Assembly: GCF_947501165.1 (NCBI RefSeq)
Contig: NZ_CANMUU010000006.1
Location: forward strand, 1-64,000
DNA length: 64,000 bases
Direction: 5' to 3'
DNA from: an uncultured Allomuricauda sp.
GTDB taxonomy: Bacteria > Bacteroidota > Bacteroidia > Flavobacteriales > Flavobacteriaceae
The position numbers were made by a program, and so were the translations under genes. The notes under the pieces are model-generated. The model searched no databases. It was not told the origin of the DNA and worked only from the letters and a program-made list of their open reading frames with translations. Positions 52,237 through 63,655 of this stretch are shown piece after piece. How positions within the stretch are numbered: position 1 is the stretch's first letter; each line of letters begins with the position of its first letter.

Positions 52237-54507
52237 ATGGCATTTGACATTGAGATGATAAAGGCTGTTTACGCATCCATGGGAGAGCGTATAGAGAAAG
52301 CCAGAGAACTTGAAGGTAGACCCCTCACATTAGCTGAAAAAATATTGTATTCGCACCTTTGGGATGGAACTCCAAACCAAACATTCCAGCGTGGAAAGGA
52401 TTATGTGGATTTTGCACCAGATAGAGTGGCTTGTCAAGATGCAACGGCTCAAATGGCCCTTTTGCAATTCATGCATGCGGGTAAACCCAAAGTGGCTGTT
52501 CCCACTACGGTGCATTGTGACCACCTTATCCAAGCGAAAGTAGGGGCAGATGCCGATTTAAAGAGGGCAAACGAGACTAGCAACGAGGTTTTTGACTTTT
52601 TGGAGTCCGTTTCCAACAAGTATGGTATTGGATTTTGGAAGCCTGGGGCAGGTATTATTCACCAAGTAGTTTTGGAGAATTATGCTTTTCCAGGAGGAAT
52701 GATGATTGGAACTGATTCACATACGGTAAATGCCGGTGGATTGGGAATGGTGGCCATTGGTGTTGGCGGTGCTGATGCTGTTGATGTTATGGCCGGTATG
52801 GCTTGGGAATTAAAATTTCCAAAATTGATTGGGGTCAAGTTGAAAGGGAAACTCTCTGGTTGGACCGCTCCAAAAGATGTCATTCTAAAAGTAGCGGATA
52901 TTCTTACGGTTAAAGGAGGTACTGGAGCCATTATCGAATACTTTGGAGAAGGTGCTACATCCATGTCTTGTACTGGAAAAGGAACCATTTGTAATATGGG
53001 TGCCGAGGTTGGTGCAACGACTTCAACTTTTGGCTATGACGAATCCATGGACCGCTATTTAAGGGCAACGGGTAGGGAAGATGTTGCTGATGCCGCTTTT
53101 GCGGTTAAAGAACATTTAACTGCGGATTCAGAAGTCTACGCAGATCCGGAGAAATACTTTGACCAAGTTATTGAGATTGATTTGAATACTTTGGAGCCTC
53201 ATTTGAATGGTCCGTTTACCCCGGATCTGGCAACACCAATCTCAAAAATGAGTGAAGCAGCCAAAACCAATGATTGGCCTTTAAATGTTGAGGTAGGATT
53301 AATCGGTTCCTGTACCAACTCTTCTTATGAAGATATATCTAGAGCTGCTTCGTTGGCAAAACAAGTGGCCGATAAGAATTTAAAGACCAAATCCAAATTT
53401 ACCATCACACCTGGTTCAGAACAGGTACGTTATACGATTGAAAGAGACGGCTTTATAAATACCTTCAATAATATTGGAGCAACCGTTTTTGCCAATGCAT
53501 GTGGACCATGTATCGGAATGTGGGACCGTTATGGAGACAAAGCAGCAGATGGACCACGAAACACCATAGTTCATTCATTCAACAGAAACTTTGCTAAAAG
53601 AGCTGACGGTAATCCAAACACACTTGCATTTGTAGGTTCTCCAGAATTGGTAACGGCAATTGCTATTTCTGGAAGATTGGATTTTAACCCTGTAACTGAC
53701 AAGTTGATTAATGAAGATGGGGAAGAAGTCATGTTGGACGAACCAAGAGGGTATGAACTTCCACCAGAAGGCTTTGCGGTTGAAGACGCTGGTTTTATCG
53801 CTCCAGAAGAAGATGGTAGTGGAGTTCAAGTTGTGGTTTCCCCAACTTCAGAACGTTTGCAGTTATTGGAACCTTTTGTTCCCATTGCGCCAGAAAGCCT
53901 TCAAGGGGTTAAGTTACTAATCAAAGCCTTTGGAAAATGTACCACGGACCATATTTCCATGGCAGGACCATGGTTGCGTTATCGTGGGCACTTGGACAAT
54001 ATTGCCAACAATACTTTGATTGGAGCTGTAAATGCATACAATAAGCAAACCAATTTTGTAAAAAATCAGTTGACTGGGGAATATGGAGCAGTTCCTGATA
54101 CCCAACGAGCTTATAAAAAAGAAGGAATCAGAAGTATAGTGGTAGGTGATCACAATTATGGAGAAGGTTCTTCACGTGAGCATGCAGCTATGCAACCAAG
54201 GCATTTGGGCGTTGCGGCAGTTTTAGTGAAGTCTTTTGCCAGAATCCATGAAACCAATTTGAAGAAACAAGGTATGTTGGCCTTAACCTTCGCCAACGAA
54301 AATGATTACGATTTGATTCAAGAGGATGATACCTTCAATTTCTTGGATATCGCTGAATTCGCCCCTGGCAAACCATTGACTTTGGAGGTGGTTCACTCTG
54401 ATGGTAGTAAGGATACCATTATAACCAATCACACATACAATGATGCCCAAATTAAATGGTTCCATGAAGGTTCGGCACTTAACATGATCAAAAAACAGAA
54501 TGCTTAA
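52237..54507 (+). CDS. acn: aconitate hydratase
   Basis: 756 residues. The 4Fe-4S ligands are Cys359 (GSCTNSS), Cys422 and Cys425 ([10 protein letters not shown]). Other landmarks are [20 protein letters not shown] and [15 protein letters not shown] (swivel-domain active-site serine). The length and domain order match the mitochondrial-type aconitase rather than the longer bacterial AcnA/IRP type. Citric-acid-cycle enzyme. A terminator follows. Confidence 0.95.
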   Translation: MAFDIEMIKAVYASMGERIEKARELEGRPLTLAEKILYSHLWDGTPNQTFQRGKDYVDFAPDRVACQDATAQMALLQFMHAGKPKVAVPTTVHCDHLIQAKVGADADLKRANETSNEVFDFLESVSNKYGIGFWKPGAGIIHQVVLENYAFPGGMMIGTDSHTVNAGGLGMVAIGVGGADAVDVMAGMAWELKFPKLIGVKLKGKLSGWTAPKDVILKVADILTVKGGTGAIIEYFGEGATSMSCTGKGTICNMGAEVGATTSTFGYDESMDRYLRATGREDVADAAFAVKEHLTADSEVYADPEKYFDQVIEIDLNTLEPHLNGPFTPDLATPISKMSEAAKTNDWPLNVEVGLIGSCTNSSYEDISRAASLAKQVADKNLKTKSKFTITPGSEQVRYTIERDGFINTFNNIGATVFANACGPCIGMWDRYGDKAADGPRNTIVHSFNRNFAKRADGNPNTLAFVGSPELVTAIAISGRLDFNPVTDKLINEDGEEVMLDEPRGYELPPEGFAVEDAGFIAPEEDGSGVQVVVSPTSERLQLLEPFVPIAPESLQGVKLLIKAFGKCTTDHISMAGPWLRYRGHLDNIANNTLIGAVNAYNKQTNFVKNQLTGEYGAVPDTQRAYKKEGIRSIVVGDHNYGEGSSREHAAMQPRHLGVAAVLVKSFARIHETNLKKQGMLALTFANENDYDLIQEDDTFNFLDIAEFAPGKPLTLEVVHSDGSKDTIITNHTYNDAQIKWFHEGSALNMIKKQNA

Positions 54508-54529
54508 AATGCAACTGTAATCAATAAAG

Positions 54530-54567
54530 GAACTCTTGGTATTTGAATATCAAGAGTTCTTTGTTTT
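54530..54567 (+). terminator. terminator after aconitase
   Basis: GAACTCTTG (54530-54538) pairs with CAAGAGTTC (54551-54559) followed by TTTGTTTTT. It lies 23 bp after the aconitase stop, so the TlpA-like genes are a separate unit. Confidence 0.8.
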
Positions 54568-54584
54568 TGACCAAAACACTTTAG

Positions 54585-55145
54585 ATGAAAATCAATAAGA
54601 AGACTGTTCTTAACATTGCACTTATTTTGTTTGTCCTTTCCTTTTTTGTTACCCCTTTAGGGCATTACGGAAAAATTCTTTTGAATCGGATTTTTTCATT
54701 TTCACCTCAGGTGATTGAAGCTTCTCAAAGGGAGAAAATTACGGATTACGATTGGAAGTTGAAGGATGCTGAATGGAACTTTTTCAATTTTGAAAAATCA
54801 AAAGGACGCGTGGTTTTCATCAATCTCTGGGCTTCATGGAAATTGCCTTCTGAAGCAGAATTGGCAAGTATTCAAAAAATGTACGATAAGTATAAGGGGA
54901 AGATGGATTTCTACATCATAACTAATGAGAATAGACCCCCAGTTGAAGAGTTTATGGAAAAGCAGGGATTCACTTTCCCGGTAACCTATTTAATCATTGG
55001 AGAAAAGATGCCCATTGATTCAGGCGAAGTCCCTTCTTCATATTTGATTGATAAATCAGGAAACGTAGTGGTTTATAAAAAGAAAATAGCCGATTGGGCT
55101 ACATCAGAAGTTTATGACCTTTTGGATAGTTTGATTGCAGAATGA
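54585..55145 (+). CDS. TlpA-like thioredoxin-fold protein lacking the CxxC
   Basis: 186 residues: N-terminal membrane helix (~9-25, LNIALILFVLSFFVTPLG), then a TlpA-like thioredoxin fold. Where the redox CxxC should be, the sequence reads NLWASWKLPSEAELA; the usual C-P-P-C is Lys86-Leu-Pro-Ser89. The cis-proline loop (VPSSYLID) is retained. The catalytic cysteines are lost, so redox activity is unlikely; a structural or partner role is possible. It is a tandem paralogue of the next gene, overlapping by 4 bp. Confidence 0.88.
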   Translation: MKINKKTVLNIALILFVLSFFVTPLGHYGKILLNRIFSFSPQVIEASQREKITDYDWKLKDAEWNFFNFEKSKGRVVFINLWASWKLPSEAELASIQKMYDKYKGKMDFYIITNENRPPVEEFMEKQGFTFPVTYLIIGEKMPIDSGEVPSSYLIDKSGNVVVYKKKIADWATSEVYDLLDSLIAE

Positions 55146-55708
55146 AAATGAAATTGTCAAAAGAACAGATAGGCAACCTAATATGGATATTGGCCATTCT
55201 GCTGATTTTGTTCACTCCTGTAGGGTTTCATGCTAGAGTTTTAGTAGGGAAGGTATTTGCCTTCAATGCAGATGTTATCAAAGAAGAAGAAAGAGAAAAG
55301 CTTAACGATTACCGATGGTCCTTATTGGATATCGATGGCAACCCCATGAACCTTAATTCCTCTAGGAACAAAGTTGTTATTGTAAACCTTTGGGCTACAT
55401 GGTGCCCACCCTGTGTAGCTGAAATGCCCAGTTTTGCAAAACTGTATGGGGATTATGGTGATAAAGTTGATTTTTTCTTTGTGGCCAATGACAAAAAAGA
55501 TAAGGTCACTGCATTTCTAGATAAAAAAGGATATAAGTTTCCTGTTTTTTTTGAAGCGTCTCCCTCACCCCAAATGCTGACATCAAAAAGTATTCCTGCA
55601 ACGTTCATTCTTAACAAGTCTGGTGAAATTGTTGTGGATGAACGTGGGGTTGCAGATTGGAATTCCCAAAGTACCCGAGAATTATTGGACGTTCTTTTAG
55701 CCGAGTAA
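55142..55708 (+). CDS. TlpA-family membrane thiol-disulfide oxidoreductase
   Basis: 188 residues, with an N-terminal membrane anchor (IWILAILLILFTPVGF) and a periplasmic thioredoxin fold with the active site Cys88-Pro-Pro-Cys91 in ATWCPPCVAEMP. Same architecture as the upstream copy, but catalytically intact. It overlaps that gene by 4 bp (ATGA). Likely keeps periplasmic cysteines reduced, for example for cytochrome c maturation. The next gene, CrtA-like, starts 2 bp after the stop. Confidence 0.9.
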   Translation: MKMKLSKEQIGNLIWILAILLILFTPVGFHARVLVGKVFAFNADVIKEEEREKLNDYRWSLLDIDGNPMNLNSSRNKVVIVNLWATWCPPCVAEMPSFAKLYGDYGDKVDFFFVANDKKDKVTAFLDKKGYKFPVFFEASPSPQMLTSKSIPATFILNKSGEIVVDERGVADWNSQSTRELLDVLLAE

Positions 55709-56406
55709 CTATGTCTCAAATTACAACCATAACACTTTTTAGGTACAAAGGATTTTGGGATAAGGTTTGGGCTTTCGGGATGATGCAATTTGCCCATAGG
55801 CATCTAAAAGATGTAAGCGGATTACAATTTTATAAGCTTTGGGGTAGTGGAAAAGAGAACTTTGACCCAAGGCCAGATTGGAGTGTTTATGGGTTATTAC
55901 AGGTTTGGGAAGATGAACACAGCGCTTCTTCATTTTTTGAAACCTCGGCCCTGATGGTGAAGTATAATCAACATACAATAGAGAATTGGACGCTTTATTT
56001 AAAAAACATCATCAGTAGAGGGGAATGGTCTGGTGGCAACCCTTTTCAAAAGAGTATTTCCTTGGATAAGGAAAATCCTAAAATTGTTGCAATTACGCGA
56101 GCTACCATTAAAACTAGACTGTTGTTCACCTTCTGGAAGTATGTCCCTAAATCCCAAGGACATTTATACGAAAATGATGGTTTAATTTATACCAAAGGTT
56201 TTGGAGAGGTTCCCATTAAACAAATGGCCACTTTTAGTGTGTGGAAGGATAAGAAGTACTTGGATAGGTTTGCTTATCAAAACAAACCCCATGTTGGGGC
56301 TATCAAGAATACCAGAAGCCTAAAATGGTACAAAGAAGAATTGTTTTCCAGATTTCAACCGTATAAATCATCAGGAATTTGGGGAGGGAAAAATCCCTTA
56401 CAAGAA

Positions 56407-58951
<2,545 letters not shown>

Positions 58952-59791
58952 CTAAACGAGCTGTAGTTTATAGTTGACATATGATTGTGCCAAAAGTCCG
59001 AATTTTTGATAATTTGGAACACGAATTCGGGTATTTTTTATTTCCAAAGGAGGAGTGCCCTGAAGTTTTTGTAGAAGTTTATAGTAATATTTGTAAGCTG
59101 TGTAAACTCCAAATTTGGCTTCATCAGGGAGTCGGACGATACCTGAATAACCCAAGGCAAAGTCAGCCTTGATTTCATCAACAATTCGTCGCTTTGAAGC
59201 TTCATCCAATTCCATGAGATTGGTGTTTGGAAAATAAGTGCGTTCCAATTGTTCAAAATCAGCTTTTAAATCTCTTAAGAAATTTACTTTTTGAAAAGCG
59301 GAGCCCAAAGCCATGGCTGATTCTTTCAAGTCTTCATATTTTTCCTTGTCCCCTTTCACAAAAACACAAAGGCACATCAAACCAACAACATCTGCTGAAC
59401 CATAAATATATTCCTTGTATTCAGCGTGGGTGGTATATTTTTTCTTGGAAAGGTCCATCCGCATACTTTTCATAAAAGAATCCACTAAATGCTTGGGGAT
59501 ATCGTAGGTATGGAATGTATGTTGAAACGAGTTTAGGATAGGGTTAAGGCTAATTTTGTTTTTAAGGGCATCTTCGAGCGATTTTTCAAAACTCTCAAAA
59601 AGCTCTTTTTTATTATAATCATGGAAGGTGTCCACAATTTCGTCAGCAAACCGCACAAAACCATAAATATTATAAATGTCCGACCGTATGGAGGTGTCCA
59701 ACATTTTCGTGGCCAGTGCAAAAGAAGTGCTATAGGATTGGGTCACAATCTTACTGCAGGTATACGATACATTGTCAAAAATGGTTTTCAT
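58952..59791 (-). CDS. crtB: phytoene synthase
   Basis: 279 residues, all-helical squalene/phytoene synthase fold. The two Asp-rich motifs are DEIVD (50-54) and NFLRDLKAD, which bind the pyrophosphate Mg2+ ions. It condenses two GGPP to phytoene. Normal length. It starts 4 bp after the crtI stop and abuts crtZ. Confidence 0.94.
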   Translation of the reverse strand: MKTIFDNVSYTCSKIVTQSYSTSFALATKMLDTSIRSDIYNIYGFVRFADEIVDTFHDYNKKELFESFEKSLEDALKNKISLNPILNSFQHTFHTYDIPKHLVDSFMKSMRMDLSKKKYTTHAEYKEYIYGSADVVGLMCLCVFVKGDKEKYEDLKESAMALGSAFQKVNFLRDLKADFEQLERTYFPNTNLMELDEASKRRIVDEIKADFALGYSGIVRLPDEAKFGVYTAYKYYYKLLQKLQGTPPLEIKNTRIRVPNYQKFGLLAQSYVNYKLQLV

Positions 59792-59795
59792 GGTG

Positions 59796-61250
59796 TTACG
59801 CGTTTTTTAGAATGAGGTCGGATACTAGTTTTCCGGATATCAAGGAAGGAGGTACTCCAGGCCCTGGAACGGTAAGCTGCCCTGTAAAATACAAATTTTT
59901 TACTTTGTTACTTTTCAGGTTAGGTCTCAAAAATGCAGTCTGTCTCAAAGTATTGGCCATACCATAGGCATTGCCCTTATATGAATTGTACTGCTCTATA
60001 AAATCATTGACACAAAAACTCTCTTTAAAAAGTATGTGTTCTTTAGCATTTTGCCCGGTACGTTTTTCAAATCTATCAATGATAATATCAAAATACTGGT
60101 CTCTAAGCTCTGCGGTATCTTCAAGTCCAGGTGCTATTGGAACCAAAAAGAAACCTGCTTCATGGTCTTTTGGAGCCATTGAAGCATCGGTCACAGAAGG
60201 AAAATTCACATAAAATAAGGGTTCACTTGGCCATTGGGGCTCATCATATATTTCTTCTGCATGACGTTCAAAATTGGTGTCAAAGAACAAATTGTGATGT
60301 TCTATGTTTTCCATTTTTTTTGTGAAACCTACATAAAAGAGTAGGGAAGAAGGGGCATAGGTTCTATTTTCCCAATAAGACTCGGAATACTGTCTGTACT
60401 TTTTGTCCAATAGGGTCTCGGAGTGATGGTAGTCTGCACCACTGATAACATAATCTGAATCGTGCATAATACCGTTAGCTTTTATACCCTTTATAATACC
60501 ATCATCTACGACTACCTCTTCGACGGCACTTTTCAAGTTGAATTTAACTCCAAGTTCTTCAGCTAAAGATTTCATAGCCTTGATGATTTCGTACATTCCC
60601 CCTTTGGGATGCCAGGTACCCAATCCAAAATCGGCAAAGTTCATAAAACTATAAAAGGAAGGGGTCTTGCTCGGTTTTGCTCCAAGAAAAAGCACAGGGA
60701 ACTCAAGCGTGGAAATCAGTTTTGGGTTCTTGAATTTTTTGCGCACTTCCTGACTAATGCTTTTGAAGAATTGGTCTACCCGGAGTACAGTTTCTTTGGT
60801 CACCAATTCAATAGGGGAAAGACCAGGCCTAAGGACAACCTTATTAATGGCAATATCATAGTTCTTTTGAGCCTTACCTATAAACTGTTTCAAGTGGGTA
60901 CTGCTACCCTCTTCAATACGTTCAAATTCTTCGCATATTTTTTCCATGCAATCACCAATGGTAATCACATCATCTTTAAAAAAAATTTTATAGGCAGGGT
61001 CTAACTTGTCAAGTTGGTAGTAATCAGAAGTTTTTTTTCCAAAGTCAGCGAAGAACTTATCGAAAATATCGGGCATCCAATACCAACTAGGTCCAATATC
61101 AAAGGTGAACCCATCTTTAATCAACTGTCTTGCCCTACCACCAACAGTTTCGTTTTTTTCAAAAACGGCCACATCATACCCTGCTTTTGCTAGATAGCAC
61201 GAAGCTGAAAGTGAGGAAAAACCGGAACCTATGATAGCAATCTTTTTCAT
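59796..61250 (-). CDS. crtI: phytoene desaturase
   Basis: 484 residues. FAD-binding GSGFSSLSA (8-16) and VFEKNETVGGRARQ, then GPSWYWMPDIFDKFF, and C-terminal GQLTVPGPGVPPSLISGKLVSDLIL. Converts phytoene to lycopene-type products. It is immediately upstream of crtB and 10 bp after the MerR/B12 regulator stop, consistent with the operon. Confidence 0.92.
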   Translation of the reverse strand: MKKIAIIGSGFSSLSASCYLAKAGYDVAVFEKNETVGGRARQLIKDGFTFDIGPSWYWMPDIFDKFFADFGKKTSDYYQLDKLDPAYKIFFKDDVITIGDCMEKICEEFERIEEGSSTHLKQFIGKAQKNYDIAINKVVLRPGLSPIELVTKETVLRVDQFFKSISQEVRKKFKNPKLISTLEFPVLFLGAKPSKTPSFYSFMNFADFGLGTWHPKGGMYEIIKAMKSLAEELGVKFNLKSAVEEVVVDDGIIKGIKANGIMHDSDYVISGADYHHSETLLDKKYRQYSESYWENRTYAPSSLLFYVGFTKKMENIEHHNLFFDTNFERHAEEIYDEPQWPSEPLFYVNFPSVTDASMAPKDHEAGFFLVPIAPGLEDTAELRDQYFDIIIDRFEKRTGQNAKEHILFKESFCVNDFIEQYNSYKGNAYGMANTLRQTAFLRPNLKSNKVKNLYFTGQLTVPGPGVPPSLISGKLVSDLILKNA

Positions 61251-61260
61251 TGGATATTAG

Positions 61261-62160
61261 TTACAAGATTGATATCAAATGTTCCATTGAATTGAACGTC
61301 TGAACTGAAGATGGCAACTTACTTTCTGAAATATATTGAATTTGATGACCAAGCACCCATAATTTGGAGCTACCTGAAAGGTTTAGGGTTTTCGAAAATT
61401 TACTGAAATAGGCATCGAGCTCATCCTTGGTGGGAGAAACAGTGAAATAAGAAACAAAATGGATGTTATCGTAGTACTTAAGAAGGTCAACCAAGCTTTC
61501 TATTGGCATGGTTTGGCCTAAGTAAATAGATTTATAGCCCCTAAGTGTAATTTCATAATTAAGATAGAGCAGACCAATTTCATGAATCTCATTTTCTGGA
61601 AGAAATAAGGCAAATACCTTATCTTTTTTTATCGGCTCTACCAATTGCAGCTTCTCCGTATTTATATATATTTTTTGTTTAATTAAATGGGTGATAAAAT
61701 GCTCATGGGAAGGACTTATAGTGTCTGTCTGCCATAAAAGTCCGAGTTCGTTCAGCAAAGGAATGAAGACCTCGTTGAAAATATCTCGGAAAGACCTTTC
61801 GGAAAGAAGGCTACTGTAAGTATTCAAAAAAAGTGTTTGATCAAAGTTGATCATGGCCAACTTGAACGCATTTATCGCATGATTTTTTTCACTGTTGTTA
61901 GCCACTATTTCCCTGACAATGATGGGAATATGTGTTTCATCCAACTTGGCTATCTTGGAAATTTTATATCCATTATTATATAAAAGAGTTACATTCAGAA
62001 GCTTTTGTAGACTTTGAAGACTATAATACCGAATGTTTGTACTTGTGCGCTCTGGCGAAAATAAATTATACCTTTTTTCCCAAATGCGAATAGTATGGGC
62101 CTTGATACCGGAGAGATTCTCCATATCTCTAATACTAAAAGACTTCTTTACATTGTTCAT
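61261..62160 (-). CDS. MerR-type B12-binding photoreceptor-like regulator (CarH-like)
   Basis: 299 residues from the ATG at 62160 (the frame reaches 62184 with weak extra residues). Residues 7-75 are a MerR winged helix (FSIRDMENLSGIKAHTIRIWEKRY...SPERTSTNIRYY). Residues ~95-165 form a four-helix segment with Trp143-x9-Glu153-His154, the CarH motif that covers the cobalamin ligand. Residues ~180-299 form a B12-binding Rossmann fold with His193 in EIHEIG as lower axial ligand (ExHxxG). It leads the carotenoid operon, so it probably represses it in the dark and releases it in light. Gln144 occupies the place of CarH His132. Confidence 0.87.
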   Translation of the reverse strand: MNNVKKSFSIRDMENLSGIKAHTIRIWEKRYNLFSPERTSTNIRYYSLQSLQKLLNVTLLYNNGYKISKIAKLDETHIPIIVREIVANNSEKNHAINAFKLAMINFDQTLFLNTYSSLLSERSFRDIFNEVFIPLLNELGLLWQTDTISPSHEHFITHLIKQKIYINTEKLQLVEPIKKDKVFALFLPENEIHEIGLLYLNYEITLRGYKSIYLGQTMPIESLVDLLKYYDNIHFVSYFTVSPTKDELDAYFSKFSKTLNLSGSSKLWVLGHQIQYISESKLPSSVQTFNSMEHLISIL

Positions 62161-62181
62161 CCTTTCAATATAAACGTTAAA

Positions 62182-62189
62182 CAAAGTTA
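62182..62189 (-). promoter_or_regulatory. -7 box of the carotenoid operon with possible operator
   Basis: On the minus strand TAACTTTG matches TAnnTTTG, 21 bp before the regulator ATG at 62160. The plus strand reads GTTAAACAAAGTTACAATTA, with two imperfect 10 bp repeats (GTTAAACAAA and GTTACAATTA) that overlap the box and may be an operator. No -33 TTTG found. Confidence 0.4.
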
Positions 62190-62271
62190 CAATTAATCTT
62201 TGCTTGACCTAATATGAAGTCTTAAAATTTGGTTATTCTTTTGATTTTTAGGCCAAGAGTTGAAAAGAAAG

Positions 62272-62300
62272 CAAAAAAAAACCGCAATTTATGCGGTTTT
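62272..62300 (-). terminator. terminator of the tRNA unit
   Basis: AAACCGCA/TGCGGTTT stem with a short AT loop, followed on the minus strand by TTTTTTT. It lies just after tRNA-Leu on the minus strand. Confidence 0.75.
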
Positions 62301-62302
62301 TG

Positions 62303-62386
62303 TGCCCACGACTGGAGTCGAACCAGCACGTCCGTAAGGACACTACCCCCTCAAGGTAGCGTGTCTACCAATTCCACCACGTGGGC
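62303..62386 (-). tRNA. tRNA-Leu (anticodon GAG)
   Basis: 84 nt on the minus strand with acceptor stem GCCCACG/CGTGGGC, anticodon loop TTGAGGG (anticodon GAG), the long variable arm expected for Leu, and discriminator A. The CCA end is not encoded. Confidence 0.93.
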
Positions 62387-62410
62387 TCTTGTTGGGGTGA
62401 AATTAAATAA

Positions 62411-62439
62411 AAAAAGTTAAGCCGGGGACTTAACTTTTT
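62411..62439. repeat. perfect hairpin between the two tRNAs
   Basis: AAAAAGTTAAG (62411-62421) pairs with CTTAACTTTTT (62429-62439), loop CCGGGGA. It is AT-rich and symmetric enough to act as a terminator on both strands or a processing site between the two tRNAs. Confidence 0.6.
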
Positions 62440-62440
62440 G

Positions 62441-62513
62441 TGACCTGACTGGGGCTCGAACCCAGGACCCTCTCCTTAAAAGGGAGATGCTCTACCAACT
62501 GAGCTATCAGGTC
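62441..62513 (-). tRNA. tRNA-Lys (anticodon TTT)
   Basis: 73 nt on the minus strand: acceptor GACCTGA/TCAGGTC, D arm GCTC...GAGC, anticodon stem TCTCC/GGAGA around CTTTTAA (anticodon TTT), T arm CTGGG/CCCAG with TTCGAGC, discriminator A. No CCA encoded. Confidence 0.95.
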
Positions 62514-62587
62514 TTAATGCTTACATAATTGCTCTAAGCGGGTGCAAATATAAGCCCAATAATTTATTAGGCAAATCTAAATAATAA

Positions 62588-62595
62588 TAAATTTG
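62588..62595 (+). promoter_or_regulatory. -7 box for aroK
   Basis: TAAATTTG matches TAnnTTTG, 33 bp before the ATG at 62629. No clear -33 TTTG. Confidence 0.5.
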
Positions 62596-62628
62596 TCATT
62601 TTGTTAGCAACACTTTTTAGAGATACTT

Positions 62629-63144
62629 ATGAAAGTAGTTTTGGTCGGATACATGGCAAGTGGAAAATCCACAGTAGGAAAAGCTTTAGCAACTGAAATG
62701 AATCTGGATTTTGCGGATTTGGACAATCTCATCGAGGAAGAGGTAGGAATTCCAATTCAGCAGATTTTTTCTCAAAAAGGTGAACTTTTCTTCAGGAAAA
62801 AAGAATTTGAGGTTCTACAAAAAACACTGGAGGGTAAAAACAACATAGTACTTGCGACCGGTGGTGGCACGCCTTGTTATGGCAACAACATGCAAACCAT
62901 TTTGACCCAAAGTAATATTTCAATATATCTTCAGCTATCCATTCCCAGTTTGGTTGATAGAATCAGTCAGGAAAAAGACTCAAGACCCTTGGTAAAAACC
63001 ATTAAAGATGAAGATTTACCCGAGTTTATTGGTAAACATCTTTTCGAAAGAAGAAACTTCTATATGCAAGCAGAGGCAGCCGTAGTATGCGATGGGAAAG
63101 GCATTGAAGAAATCGTGGAAGAGATAAAACCATTCCTAATCTAA
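62629..63144 (+). CDS. aroK: shikimate kinase
   Basis: 171 residues. Walker A is GYMASGKST (7-15), the shikimate-binding DLDNLIEEE and FFRKKEFEVL follow, then GGGTPC and the lid RPLVKT. Phosphorylates shikimate in the aromatic amino acid pathway. It converges with the phosphoribosyltransferase, overlapping by 9 bp. Confidence 0.95.
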   Translation: MKVVLVGYMASGKSTVGKALATEMNLDFADLDNLIEEEVGIPIQQIFSQKGELFFRKKEFEVLQKTLEGKNNIVLATGGGTPCYGNNMQTILTQSNISIYLQLSIPSLVDRISQEKDSRPLVKTIKDEDLPEFIGKHLFERRNFYMQAEAAVVCDGKGIEEIVEEIKPFLI

Positions 63145-63633
63145 TCGTACGGAATAATTTTTGGGATTAAATTCCACGTGGACGTGCTCATGTAGTGATG
63201 TTGAAAGAGAAATACCTTTGTAGTCTGCTTTTACAGGATATTTTTTATGGTTTCTATTTACTAAAACAGCGGTCTTTAATTGTTTGATAGGAGTTTTCAA
63301 AAAGTGGTGCACACCGTAAATAAGGGTAGTTCCAGAGTTCAAAACATCATCTATAAGGACTATTGATTTATTTCTATAATCTGTCTCGGGCATGGAAGTG
63401 TTCACACCACTTTCCAAAGGATTTTTCTTATCCATTTTAACCTTGCAAAGTGATATTTTGGCTTCTGTTATTTTTTTGAGTAGCGTAACAATTTTATTGG
63501 CTAGTTTCAACCCTCCGCCCTCAATACCGGCAATAATAATTTCATCCTCATCTACATTGGCTTCGTAGATTTGATAAGCAATTCTTTTGATTTTATGTTG
63601 AATCTGGTTGTGGTTCAAAATTAGATTTTCCAT
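63136..63633 (-). CDS. phosphoribosyltransferase family protein (PyrR-like)
   Basis: 165 residues. The PRPP motif is VLIDDVLNSGTT, preceded by the PRTase core IAGIEGGGLKLANKIV and followed by LVNRNHKKYPVKADYKG. PyrR-like in length but without evidence of RNA binding. Probably a salvage or regulatory phosphoribosyltransferase. Confidence 0.9.
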   Translation of the reverse strand: MENLILNHNQIQHKIKRIAYQIYEANVDEDEIIIAGIEGGGLKLANKIVTLLKKITEAKISLCKVKMDKKNPLESGVNTSMPETDYRNKSIVLIDDVLNSGTTLIYGVHHFLKTPIKQLKTAVLVNRNHKKYPVKADYKGISLSTSLHEHVHVEFNPKNYSVRLD

Positions 63634-63655
63634 TATGGTAAAATTGAATCTAAAA

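Noticed and set aside
62229..62420. 63-codon plus-strand frame over the tRNA-Leu region
   Set aside because: It is antisense to a well-formed tRNA-Leu gene and its terminator.
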